Shown in pieces: positions 34,141 to 41,979 of a stretch of 64,000 nucleotides of DNA. The position numbers and the translations under genes are program-made. The notes under the pieces were generated by a model. The model was given only the letters and a program-made list of their open reading frames with translations. It searched no databases and was not told the origin of the DNA. The first letter of the stretch is position 1. The number at the start of each line of letters is the position of its first letter. The DNA is from Streptomyces sp. MP131-18 (GTDB lineage Bacteria > Actinomycetota > Actinomycetes > Streptomycetales > Streptomycetaceae): the NCBI RefSeq assembly GCF_001984575.1, contig NZ_LZNS01000001.1, positions 4,612,049 to 4,676,048 of the forward strand, read 5' to 3'.

Positions 34141-35153
34141 GGGATGAGCAAGATCTTTCCGGTGTGCCGTCCGAGGGCCAGCAGTTCGTGGGCGCGGGCC
34201 GCCCGTTCCAGGGGGAAGGCCTCCGCCACGAGCGGCCGCAGGCGGCCGGACGCCAGCTGTCCCACCAGCGCGCCCAGGTCTTCCTGGACCGTCTCCGGGC
34301 GGCGGCGGGCCGCGGCGCTCAGCCGGTAGGAGGCGGCGCTTCTGCCCTGCGGCACCAGGCTCCACCACCGCAGGCGAAGGAGCTGGCGCAGCACCGCGTG
34401 GCTCGGCCTGCGGCTGCGCAGGCCGGCGGCGGGGAACCCGTACGACACCAGGCGCCCGCCGGGGCGCAGCAGCCGCCATGCCCCGGTCAGGGTCGCGCCG
34501 CCGACCGCGTCGAGGGCGATGTCCACGCCGTCGCCGCCGGAGAGGTCCGCGATGCGGGCGGTGACGTCCCCCGCCCGGTAGTCGACCGGCTCGGCGCCGA
34601 ATGCGGACACGACGTCCGCGTGCCCGGCGGAAGCCGTGCCAACGGCCCGCGGGCCGGCGAGTCGTGCCAGGTCGAGCAGTGCGGTGCCGACGCCGCCTGA
34701 CGCGCCGCTGACCAGCACCCGTTCGCCCGCGCGGGCCGTGGCCAGGCGGTGCAGCATCTGGTGCGCGGCGACGTAGTTCAGCGGGAGGCAGGCGGCGGAC
34801 AGCGCATCGACGCCTGCCGGGACCGGGACGAGCCGGTCGGCATTGACGCACAGGTGGCTGGCGTGGCCGCCCCGCAGCACCAGGGCGGCGCACCGCCGGC
34901 CCTCCCAGTCGGCCGGGACCCCGGGGCCGGCCGCCTCGACGCGGCCGACCACGTCCCAGCCGGGGACGAAGCCGGGGCGCGGGCCTGCGGGGTAGCGGCC
35001 GGCGCGCATGAGGGCGTCGGCCGGCGCGAGCCCGGCGGCTTCCATCCGCAGCCGCACCTGCCCAGGGCCGGGGGCGGGCGTCTCGCAGAGGGCGAGGCGC
35101 AGCACGTCGGGACCGCCGTAGCGGTCCACCACGATGCGGCGGCAGCGGCTCAC
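34137..35153 (-). CDS. NADPH:quinone reductase-like zinc-independent oxidoreductase
   Basis: A 338-residue medium-chain dehydrogenase/reductase. The GroES-like N-terminal half has YGGPDVLRL and GLAPADALMRAG. The Rossmann half has the NADP-binding VSGASGGVGTALLDLARLAG. The catalytic zinc cysteines of alcohol dehydrogenases are missing, as in quinone reductases. GTG 35153 overlaps the previous stop (GTGA) and its own stop overlaps the next ATG, so all three operon genes are coupled. It probably detoxifies a quinone or enone whose sensor is the divergent MarR protein. Confidence 0.8.
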   Translation of the reverse strand: MSRCRRIVVDRYGGPDVLRLALCETPAPGPGQVRLRMEAAGLAPADALMRAGRYPAGPRPGFVPGWDVVGRVEAAGPGVPADWEGRRCAALVLRGGHASHLCVNADRLVPVPAGVDALSAACLPLNYVAAHQMLHRLATARAGERVLVSGASGGVGTALLDLARLAGPRAVGTASAGHADVVSAFGAEPVDYRAGDVTARIADLSGGDGVDIALDAVGGATLTGAWRLLRPGGRLVSYGFPAAGLRSRRPSHAVLRQLLRLRWWSLVPQGRSAASYRLSAAARRRPETVQEDLGALVGQLASGRLRPLVAEAFPLERAARAHELLALGRHTGKILLIP

Positions 35154-35578
35154 GCGGCTTCCGCCGGGGATGTCGCACGCGCCCGGTGGGACCGGTGCAG
35201 CCGGTGCGCCCCGAGCGCGGTGAGCAGCACGATGCACGAGAGGTCGAACACGGTGCTGAACGGCGCCAGATCCGCCCGCAGCGCCGGGTCGGGAAGCAGC
35301 AGGAGCAGGAACGCCCCCTTGCCGACGACGGCGGCGAGCGCGGCGGCCGGCCGGGCGGGGCGGAAGAACGCGGCCCAGACCAGCGCGGCGCCGAGCAGCA
35401 GTTGGAGCATGCCTCGGTGCTGTAGCAGGGCCTCGGTCATGGGCTCGGGGTCGGCCACGCCGTAGGTCCACTCCAGGGCGTGGCCGTCGACGAGGGCGAG
35501 TGCCGGGGTGGCGGTGATCAGGCCCATCACGACGAGGGTCGCGCGGAGGGCGGTGTCGCCGCGGCGAGCTGCGGGCAT
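35150..35578 (-). CDS. Four-helix membrane protein of unknown function
   Basis: A 142-residue protein with hydrophobic stretches at about 13-30, 57-71, 79-97 and 110-125 and a basic C-terminus. No family is recognised. It has a good GGAGG ribosome site 8 bases before the ATG at 35578. It is the first gene of the operon divergent from marR; the shared palindrome is 18 bases upstream of its start. Confidence 0.65.
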   Translation of the reverse strand: MPAARRGDTALRATLVVMGLITATPALALVDGHALEWTYGVADPEPMTEALLQHRGMLQLLLGAALVWAAFFRPARPAAALAAVVGKGAFLLLLLPDPALRADLAPFSTVFDLSCIVLLTALGAHRLHRSHRARATSPAEAA

Positions 35579-35595
35579 GGGTCGGCCTCCAGATC

Positions 35596-35626
35596 GTCAG
35601 TAATGCTGATGTTCAGCGTAGCTGAC
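35596..35626. promoter_or_regulatory. Candidate MarR operator
   Basis: GTCAGTAATGCTGA and TCAGCGTAGCTGAC form an imperfect palindrome (11 of 14 positions paired, 3-base centre) in the 83-base gap between the membrane-protein operon and the marR gene. It overlaps the expected promoter of the operon, as MarR operators do. Confidence 0.6.
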
Positions 35627-35661
35627 TGATTTTGCGCGGGCCACCCCGTAGCGTGGACGGC

Positions 35662-36120
35662 ATGACGACACGGCCCGCGGCGGCAGAGCTGATCCATTCC
35701 TCGACCGCCTACATGGTGCTGCGTCTCGGTGACGCCGCCCGCGACCGGATCGATCAGGTGCTCAGCCGCTTCGGGATCACCGGTCGGGACATGCGGGTGA
35801 TGAGCTTCGCCCAGGGGCGAGCGCTGTCCCAGCGCGACCTGAGCCGCCTCGCCTCGCTCGACCGCACGACGATGGTGGCGGTCGTCGACAAGCTGGAAGG
35901 TCTCGGCCTCGTCAGGCGCGAGCGCAGCGCCGCCGACCGCCGCAAGCAGGTGGTCACCCTCACCGGCCGGGGCACGGGCCTCCTCGACGAGCTGACCTTC
36001 CTCCTGGCCGGTGAGGAGGCCGGCTTCCTCGCCCCCCTCACCGGCGAGGAACAGCGCCTGCTGAACGGCCTGATGACCAAGCTGTACGAGGCGCACGACC
36101 CGTCCTGCGCCGCGCCCTGA
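35662..36120 (+). CDS. MarR family transcriptional regulator
   Basis: A 152-residue winged-helix regulator. The wing region LSQRDLSRLASLDRTTMVAVVDKLEGLGLVRRERSAADRRKQVVTLT is canonical for MarR. The start at 35662 has TAGCGT 7 bases upstream and no ribosome site, so it is likely leaderless. It is divergent from the three-gene membrane/oxidoreductase operon and is probably its repressor; the ligand is unknown. On its other side lies the remnant of a second quinone oxidoreductase gene. Confidence 0.87.
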   Translation: MTTRPAAAELIHSSTAYMVLRLGDAARDRIDQVLSRFGITGRDMRVMSFAQGRALSQRDLSRLASLDRTTMVAVVDKLEGLGLVRRERSAADRRKQVVTLTGRGTGLLDELTFLLAGEEAGFLAPLTGEEQRLLNGLMTKLYEAHDPSCAAP

Positions 36121-36134
36121 GCCCGGTGGCCGGG

Positions 36135-36272
36135 GGGATGAGCACGACCTTGCCGATGGTGGCCCGGGACTCCGGCGCACGGTGAGCCGCGGCCGGCGGG
36201 TTCCGGGTCGGGTATTTCCTCGTAGCGCAGGTTCTCGGGCGGACCGAAAGCTCGCAGGTGGATCGCGCGCAT
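36135..36272 (-). pseudogene. Quinone oxidoreductase remnant with large internal deletion
   Basis: From an ATG at 36272 with a GAGGAGCT ribosome site, the minus strand encodes MRAIHLRAFGPPENLRYEEI and PDPEPA, the start of a zinc-type quinone oxidoreductase. The frame then shifts to AHRAPESRATIGKVVLIP, which matches the last residues of the same family. The roughly 280 codons between are missing. It lies in tail-to-tail orientation next to marR, so it may have been a former target gene. Confidence 0.7.
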
Positions 36273-36378
36273 GGGCGTAGCTCCTCGTTCGGTGCGGGCA
36301 CGCCCCAGCCTCCGACTTCAGGTCCTCTTGAAGTCGAGGGGCGGGGCGGCTGTCAGTGGCAGGGGCGAGGATGGGCCC

Positions 36379-37044
36379 ATGGCGCAACGAAACGCGGTGA
36401 AGCGGCCGAGGCCGCCGGTCTACTCCCTGCCCGAGCTGCGCCCCTTCGGCGCGGACGGCCTGGCGCCCGAGGGCGACTACGACGGTATGGAGTTCACCGG
36501 CCTCGACCTGAGCGGTGCGGACGCGCCGGGGGCGCACTTCCTGGACTGCGCGCTGCGCGACTGCGTGCTGGACGAGGCCGGGCTGAAGCGCGCCAGGATC
36601 GTCGACAGCCTCCTGGCGGGCGTCCGCGGCGTGGGCACGGTGCTTTCCGAGGCGCAGCTGCGGGACGTGGAGATAAGGGACGGCCGGCTGGGCGGGGTGC
36701 AGCTCGGCGGCGCCAAGCTCGACCGGGTGCTGGTGCGCGGCGGGAAGATCGACTATCTGAGCCTGCGGCAGGCCAGGCTGACCGACGTCGCCTTCGTGGG
36801 CTGTGTGCTGGTCGAGCCGGACTTCGGCGGGGCACGGTGCGAGCGGGTGTCGTTCGAGGACTGCGAGCTGCGCGGAGCCGATTTCCACGCGGCGACGCTG
36901 CGCGATGTGGACCTGCGCGGCGCGGTGCACCTGGAGTTGGCCCGGGGCGTGGACCGGCTGTCCGGCGCGGTGATCAGCCCCGTCCAGCTGTTCGACCTGG
37001 CCCCCCGGCTCGCGGCCGAGCTGGGCCTGCGCGTGGAGAGCTGA
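36379..37044 (+). CDS. Pentapeptide repeat protein
   Basis: A 221-residue protein made largely of A(D/N)LXX-like pentapeptides (FTGLDLSGADAPGAHF; LRGADFHAATLRDVDLRGA), forming a right-handed quadrilateral beta helix. The pattern is interrupted in the middle. Some such proteins protect DNA gyrase, but there is no evidence for this here. ATG 36379 follows GGGCGAGGAT; in-frame upstream sequence overlaps the oxidoreductase remnant. It is convergent with terD. Confidence 0.82.
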   Translation: MAQRNAVKRPRPPVYSLPELRPFGADGLAPEGDYDGMEFTGLDLSGADAPGAHFLDCALRDCVLDEAGLKRARIVDSLLAGVRGVGTVLSEAQLRDVEIRDGRLGGVQLGGAKLDRVLVRGGKIDYLSLRQARLTDVAFVGCVLVEPDFGGARCERVSFEDCELRGADFHAATLRDVDLRGAVHLELARGVDRLSGAVISPVQLFDLAPRLAAELGLRVES

Positions 37045-37076
37045 CCGCGGCGGCGCCCCCGACGCCCGCGCACGCG

Positions 37077-37113
37077 AAGCGGCCGGCGTCCCCGTGGGGG
37101 CCGCCGGCCGCTT
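37077..37113. terminator. Bidirectional hairpin terminator
   Basis: AAGCGGCCGGCG pairs with CGCCGGCCGCTT over 12 bp, with further CCCC/GGGG pairing in the loop, between the convergent pentapeptide and terD genes. Confidence 0.7.
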
Positions 37114-37132
37114 ACCGATCCCGGAGGCGTCC

Positions 37133-37708
37133 TCAGATGTTGACGCCGAAGTCCTGCGCGATGCCCGCCAGGCCGGAGGCGTAGCCCTGGCCGACCGCGC
37201 GGAACTTCCACTCCGCGCCGCTGCGGTACAGCTCGCCGAAGACCATGGCGGTCTCGGTGGAGGCGTCCTCGGTCAGGTCGTAGCGGGCGATCTCGGTGCC
37301 GCCCGCCTGGTTCAGCACGCGGATGAACGCGTTCCGCACCTGGCCGAAGTTCTGACCGCGGTTGTCGGCGTCGTGGATCGACACCGGGAACACGATCTTG
37401 TCCAGCTCCGCGGGCAGACCCGCGAGGTTGACGTTGATCTGCTCGTCGTCGCCCTCGCCCTCACCCGTCAGGTTGTCCCCGGTGTGCTGGATCGTCCCGT
37501 CGGGCGTGGCCAGGTTGTTGTAGAAGATGAAGTGCTGGTCCGACACGATCTTGCCGGCCGCGTCGACTCCGAGGGCGCTCGCGTCCAGGTCGAAGTCGGC
37601 ACCCGTGGTGGTGCGCACGTCCCAGCCGAGGCCCACCGTGACGGCGGTCAGGCCGGGCGCCTCCTTGCTCAGCGAGACGTTGCCACCCTTGGACAGGCTC
37701 ACACCCAT
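37133..37708 (-). CDS. terD: TerD family protein
   Basis: A 191-residue protein of the tellurium-resistance/stress family. It starts MGVSLSKGGNVSLSKEAPGL and has the calcium-binding acidic segments ADFDLDASALGVD and FPVSIHDAD. ATG 37708 has AAGGGGAT upstream. Streptomycetes carry many TerD paralogues, with roles in calcium signalling and development; resistance to tellurite is not implied for a single copy. The frame is open far upstream but this is coincidental. Confidence 0.92.
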   Translation of the reverse strand: MGVSLSKGGNVSLSKEAPGLTAVTVGLGWDVRTTTGADFDLDASALGVDAAGKIVSDQHFIFYNNLATPDGTIQHTGDNLTGEGEGDDEQINVNLAGLPAELDKIVFPVSIHDADNRGQNFGQVRNAFIRVLNQAGGTEIARYDLTEDASTETAMVFGELYRSGAEWKFRAVGQGYASGLAGIAQDFGVNI

Positions 37709-37858
37709 GTAGATCCCCTTATTCGTTTCGCGCAGGGTCGCCTTTGCGATGACGTTACTCTCACTGCCCCCAACGATGTGAGGGGGTGGCCCGGTTCCAT
37801 GCACATCCGCCGAAAAACCGGCGTGCGGTGCGCGGCCGACCGGGGGAACATGGAACGC

Positions 37859-38290
37859 ATGTCCGGTCCGTATGTCATCCGCGGCTCGGTCTCCCTGCCG
37901 GAGTCCGAGCTCCGCTGGCGTTTCTCGCGCTCCTCGGGGCCGGGCGGGCAGCACGTCAACACCAGTGACACCCAGGTCGAGGTGCTGTTCGACCTCGCCG
38001 CCACCCGGGCGCTCCCCGAGGTGTGGAAGGAGCGGGCGCTCGACCGGCTCGCCGGGCGGCTGACCGGCGGGGTGCTGAGCGTCCGGGCCGCCGAGCACCG
38101 TTCCCAGTGGCGCAACCGCGAGACCGCGGCCAGGCGCCTGGCCGGGCTGCTCGCCGAGGCGTCGGCGCCGCCGCCGCCCGCGCGCAGGGCGCGGCGCGTG
38201 CCGCGCGGTGTCACCGAGCGGCGGCTCGAGGACAAGCGGCGCCGCGCCGATCTGAAGCGCGGGCGCACGCGGAAACAGGGCTGGGACTAG
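37859..38290 (+). CDS. arfB: ArfB-like alternative ribosome-rescue factor
   Basis: A 143-residue peptidyl-tRNA hydrolase related to class I release factors that rescues stalled ribosomes without a stop codon. The GGQ motif is at 29-31 in SRSSGPGGQHVNTSD, and the lysine/arginine-rich C-terminal tail that probes the empty mRNA channel is present (RRLEDKRRRADLKRGRTRKQ). An ATG at 37850 is an alternative start. Its TAG stop codon coincides with the CTAG target site of a MITE-like element, so the gene survived the insertion intact. Confidence 0.9.
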   Translation: MSGPYVIRGSVSLPESELRWRFSRSSGPGGQHVNTSDTQVEVLFDLAATRALPEVWKERALDRLAGRLTGGVLSVRAAEHRSQWRNRETAARRLAGLLAEASAPPPPARRARRVPRGVTERRLEDKRRRADLKRGRTRKQGWD

Positions 38291-38515
38291 GCCCTGTCCG
38301 GTGGATCTTCGCGGGCTCGCGACGCCCGGCACGCACTCCCCCAGCCTGGCGGCTGGGAGGTGCCCCCACGCTGCGCTGCCGAATCGCGCGAGTACGGCCA
38401 AGTACGAGCTGCGATCCGGCTCCCTCTTGCACGCATCGTGCAAGAGGGGCCCATGCGATCGCACGCACCGGACGCCGCTCACTGGCTCCACGAAGATCCA
38501 CCGGACAGGCCCTAG
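38287..38515. mobile_element. MITE-like element with 21-bp inverted ends and CTAG duplication
   Basis: Between two CTAG copies (38287-38290 and 38512-38515) lies a 221-bp non-coding segment. Its ends, 38291-38311 and 38491-38511, are inverted repeats identical at 20 of 21 positions (left GCCCTGTCCGGTGG, right complement GGCCTGTCCGGTGG). Inside is a strong hairpin (CCTCTTGCAC/GTGCAAGAGG, loop GCATC). IS5-family elements make 4-bp duplications of this kind and some Streptomyces members have GGCCTGTCCGG-like ends, so this is probably a non-autonomous IS5-type derivative. Confidence 0.8.
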
Positions 38516-38568
38516 GGGCCCGCCGCCGGGGCCCGCCGCCAGGGCCCGGCGGCGGCGTTCGTGGGGGT

Positions 38569-39075
38569 TCAGGCCAGGCGCCGGTATCCGGCTCGGTAGT
38601 AGAGCAGCGGGCCACCGGGGACGGCGGGGACGGCGGCGTCGAGGACCCGGGCGATCACGAGCGTGTGATCGCCGGCGGTCACCCGCTGCTCGGTGGCGCA
38701 CTCGATGGTCGCGAGCGCCCCCTTGAGCAACGGCGCACCGGTTTTCTCGCCGAGGACGTGCGGGACCTCCTGGAACAGCAGCCGGTCGCTCAGCCGCCCC
38801 TTCATGGCGAACCGGCCCGCCAGGCTTCTGTGTTCCTCGGACAGCAGGGAGGCGGCCCACAGTGGCTGACGTTCCAGCACCTCGTCCATGCGGGAGCCGG
38901 TGCGCACGCTCACCAGCACGAGCGGGGGGTCGAGGGACACGGACATGAAGGCCGTCGCGGTCATCCCGGCGGGTGCGCCGCGCGGCCCCTCCTCCTCGTC
39001 GTGGGCCGTCACCAGCACCACGCCGGCGGCGAGCCGCGCGAGGGCGCCGCGGAACTCCTCCTCGCTCACCCCCAC
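38569..39075 (-). CDS. Flavin reductase family protein
   Basis: A 168-residue FMN-binding split-barrel protein of the flavin reductase/HpaC type (EEFRGALARLAAGVVLVTAHD; TATAFMSVSLDPPLVLVSV; LERQPLWAASLLSEEHRSLAGRFA). It would reduce FMN or FAD with NAD(P)H to feed a monooxygenase, but none is encoded nearby. I place the start at GTG 39075 with AAGGGC upstream; the frame is open to 39195. It is divergent from cdgB and its downstream end faces the MITE. Confidence 0.8.
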   Translation of the reverse strand: MGVSEEEFRGALARLAAGVVLVTAHDEEEGPRGAPAGMTATAFMSVSLDPPLVLVSVRTGSRMDEVLERQPLWAASLLSEEHRSLAGRFAMKGRLSDRLLFQEVPHVLGEKTGAPLLKGALATIECATEQRVTAGDHTLVIARVLDAAVPAVPGGPLLYYRAGYRRLA

Positions 39076-39222
39076 AGGATGCCCTTCGGGACGCGGAACG
39101 GACTCGGTCTGTTGCGCAGATAGGGACACGAACGAAACGGTACGGTCCAACGGGGCGCACGTGCATCGGCCCAGGGAACCAGAGTTGGGCCCCACGTCGT
39201 CCTACGTCCCGCGACCGAGCAC

Positions 39223-39235
39223 TTTCGCAGTGTGA
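39223..39235. promoter_or_regulatory. BldD-like binding site upstream of cdgB
   Basis: TTTCGCAGTGTGA matches the reported BldD consensus TNACNCWGNGTNA at 8 of 9 fixed positions. It lies about 108 bases before cdgB, a known BldD target in S. coelicolor. An overlapping perfect palindrome TGTGAC-ATGA-GTCACA (39231-39246) is also present. Confidence 0.45.
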
Positions 39236-39342
39236 CATGAGTCACAGTAGGCAACTAATTGCTGACCCTGTGTACCTAGTGGGCAGCTCCCTGTGATTCA
39301 GTGGCCTGTGTATCTGCACGTGCATGTCGCGCCGGGGGAGTG

Positions 39343-40947
39343 ATGGAAACGGAGACGGAGCCATATGTGCGCCTCGCCTCGCTGCGGGAGCTGCACCAGG
39401 TCGTCGCTCAGCTGAACACCGCCCGCAGCATGGCGGATACCTTGCAGACCATCGCGGACGGCGCCGTCGCCGCACTCGGATTCGAGCTGGCCGCCGTCAA
39501 CCTCGTCAGAACCGACGGCGATCTCCTCGTCGCCGCCGTCGCGGGGAGTGACAAGGCGGAGGCCGCGATCGCCGGCCGGACCGGCTCCCGCGAGTCCTGG
39601 GAGCGACGGCTGTCCATGGGGGAGCGCTGGGGCGAGCTCCGCTTCATTCCGTACACCGAGGGCTGGGTCCTCGACCACGACGACGTGCCGCAGTGGCACA
39701 CCACGGGTCCTGCGCCCCGTTATCCCGAAGAGTGGCACCCGATGGACCGACTCTTCGCACCCATGTACGCATCGGACGGGGAGCTGCTCGCGGTCCTGGA
39801 GGTCGACCGCCCGCGCAACGGCCGCCGCCCGGGGACCTGGGGCTGCGAGGCGCTCCAGCTGTACGCCTCGCAGGCCGCGATAGCCATCAGCAACGCCCGC
39901 CTGCGCGGCAACATGCAGCGGGCCCTCATCCGTCTCGAACGGGAGCAGCAGGCGCTGCGGGCCAGCGAGGAGAGCTTCCGGCAGGCGTTCGAGTACGCGC
40001 CCAGCGGCATGGCCATCGCCGAGGTGGGCGGCGAGAACCACGGGCGGCTGATCAAGGTCAACGACGCGCTGTGCCGGCTGCTCGGCCGCTCTGGCCCCGT
40101 GCTGCGCCGGTACAGCTTTTCCGACCTCGTCCACCCCGAGGACACCGGTGTGCTGCTGCGGACCGCGGCCGAGGGCGGCCGCGCAGAGCTGCGGCTCGCC
40201 CGCCGCGACGGCTCCTACGTGTGGGTCTCCCTGCGGAACTCGGTGGTCGCGGACGCCGCGGACGGCCCGCAGGTGCAGCTGACGCACGTCGAGGACATAG
40301 AGGAGCGCAAGCGCCACGAGCTGGCGCTCGCCCACCGGGCCAGCCACGACTCGCTTACCGGCCTGCCGAACAGCGCGGAGCTGCGCGCCCGGCTCGGCAG
40401 CCGGATATGCGCCACCGCGCCGGACCGGTGGGACGTGACTCCCACCACGGGCCGCGCCACGGACGCGTTCGCGGGGATCGGCACGCCGCCGCCGCGCCCG
40501 TACGACCACCACGAGCACGTGTACACCCCCGAACTGCCCGGCGGGGATGGCAAGGGTCTGGCCGTTCTCTTCTGTGATCTCGACGGTTTCAAGTCCATAA
40601 ATGACCGTTTCGGCCATGTCTGCGGTGACGCGGTGCTGGTCGAGGTCGCCCGGCGCCTCGAACAGGGGGTGCGCGACAGGGACACCGTCGCGCGGCTCGG
40701 CGGCGACGAGTTCGTGGTGCTGGCCGAGGGCCTGGGCCAGGCCGAGGCGTCCGACCTGGCCGTCCGCCTGCGCAACGCCATCATCCCGCCCATCCGCGTC
40801 GAGGGCAGGGGCGTGCGGGTCGGGGCGAGCTTCGGCATCGGCTGGGCGGCGTGCGGGATGACGACCGAAGAGGTACTGGAATCGGCCGACCAGCGCATGT
40901 ACGTGGAGAAGCGCTCCAGGTCACAGGGCAGGCGGCGCGCGGGCTGA
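39343..40947 (+). CDS. cdgB: Diguanylate cyclase CdgB (GAF-PAS-GGDEF)
   Basis: CdgB makes cyclic di-GMP, which holds streptomycetes in vegetative growth through BldD. The 534-residue soluble protein has a GAF domain (about 15-185), a PAS/PAC pair (about 200-315) and a GGDEF domain with intact GGDEF at 453-457 and the inhibitory RxxD site at 444-447, so it should be active and product-inhibited. Between HDSLTGLPN and LFCDLDGFKSIND there is an insert of about 50 low-complexity residues. No EAL domain is present. ATG 39343 follows GGGGGAG; a BldD-like box lies upstream. Confidence 0.92.
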   Translation: METETEPYVRLASLRELHQVVAQLNTARSMADTLQTIADGAVAALGFELAAVNLVRTDGDLLVAAVAGSDKAEAAIAGRTGSRESWERRLSMGERWGELRFIPYTEGWVLDHDDVPQWHTTGPAPRYPEEWHPMDRLFAPMYASDGELLAVLEVDRPRNGRRPGTWGCEALQLYASQAAIAISNARLRGNMQRALIRLEREQQALRASEESFRQAFEYAPSGMAIAEVGGENHGRLIKVNDALCRLLGRSGPVLRRYSFSDLVHPEDTGVLLRTAAEGGRAELRLARRDGSYVWVSLRNSVVADAADGPQVQLTHVEDIEERKRHELALAHRASHDSLTGLPNSAELRARLGSRICATAPDRWDVTPTTGRATDAFAGIGTPPPRPYDHHEHVYTPELPGGDGKGLAVLFCDLDGFKSINDRFGHVCGDAVLVEVARRLEQGVRDRDTVARLGGDEFVVLAEGLGQAEASDLAVRLRNAIIPPIRVEGRGVRVGASFGIGWAACGMTTEEVLESADQRMYVEKRSRSQGRRRAG

Positions 40948-41046
40948 ACGGGCGCGGCCGCAAGCGGTCGGTCCGTTCATCCGAACGGGGTAGGCTCGCG
41001 CCCGTAGCCAGGTGGGGGAAGCGCGGTAACGAAGGAGCAGCAGTCG

Positions 41047-41979
41047 ATGAGTGCGGGGCACAACGGCAGGGGCACGCCCGATGAGGGCGACGACGACCCG
41101 TTCGCCTACCTCTATCGACCCGAAGGCGGCCAGGCGCAGGGGCAGCCCCGCCCGGCCCCGCGGCAGCCGTCCTACAACCAGGTCCGCCCGGTGGGGGAGC
41201 GTACCTTCGGCGGCCAGCAAGGCTACCGCCAGCCCCCGGCACAGCAGCCGCAGCACCGTCCCGACGCCTACTACGCGGCCCCCGAGACCCAGGCGGGCGG
41301 CGTGCCGCCGCAGGGCGGCCCGCCGGGACGGCGCCGCACCGACCAGGAGCCGCGCCGCAACGGGCTGCTGATCGGCGCCATCGCCGTGGTCGTCGCCGTC
41401 GTGCTCGGCATCGGCGCGGCCATCCTGCTCAGCGGGGACGACGACGAGTCGCCCGGCGCGGACGGCGGCGCCACGCCGACCGGGCCGGGGGAGGAGGACG
41501 GCGGCGGCGGGGACGACGAGCCCACGGAGGAGCCCACCGACGAGGCGACCGAGCCCGAAGGGCTGCCGGCCGCCGAGCTGGCGGACCTCCAGCTCGGCAA
41601 CGGCGCCGCGCTGGCCTCCGACGTCCAGGGGGCGCGCTCGGCGGACGGCCAGTACATCTCCATACAGGGGAAGCCCGACTCGTCCGTCACCTGGACCTTC
41701 GACTTCACCGGCGAGCCCGGCACCTACCGCTTGTACACCGGCTACGCGACCATCACGGACGGCCAGAGCATGGCGTTCTCCGTGAACGGCACGCCGCGCA
41801 ACGACCCGGTCGACATGCAGGACTATGCGACCGCGAGCGACGAGTGGGACACCAGCTGGGTGAGCACGTACAACCTGGTCGAGCTGAACGAGGGCCAGAA
41901 CACGGTGCAGATGACCTGCACCGGCCCCTGCGACGTCGTCATCGACCAGCTGAGCATCACGGAGAACAGGGACCAGTGA
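41047..41979 (+). CDS. Membrane-anchored protein with carbohydrate-binding domain
   Basis: A 310-residue protein: a cytoplasmic Gln/Pro/Arg-rich N-terminus (1-104), one transmembrane helix (about 105-129), an acidic extracellular spacer, and a C-terminal CBM6/35-like beta-sandwich (about 175-310; SVTWTFDFTGEPGTYRLY, VVIDQLSIT). It may bind wall or environmental polysaccharides; the ligand is unknown. Ribosome site GAAGGAG 8 bases before the ATG. It overlaps the convergent aldolase gene by 23 bases. Confidence 0.78.
   Translation: MSAGHNGRGTPDEGDDDPFAYLYRPEGGQAQGQPRPAPRQPSYNQVRPVGERTFGGQQGYRQPPAQQPQHRPDAYYAAPETQAGGVPPQGGPPGRRRTDQEPRRNGLLIGAIAVVVAVVLGIGAAILLSGDDDESPGADGGATPTGPGEEDGGGGDDEPTEEPTDEATEPEGLPAAELADLQLGNGAALASDVQGARSADGQYISIQGKPDSSVTWTFDFTGEPGTYRLYTGYATITDGQSMAFSVNGTPRNDPVDMQDYATASDEWDTSWVSTYNLVELNEGQNTVQMTCTGPCDVVIDQLSITENRDQ

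Noticed and set aside
36271..36378. N-terminal extension of the pentapeptide protein.
   Set aside because: It overlaps the ribosome site and upstream region of the oxidoreductase remnant and adds non-repeat, Arg-rich residues; ATG 36379 fits better.
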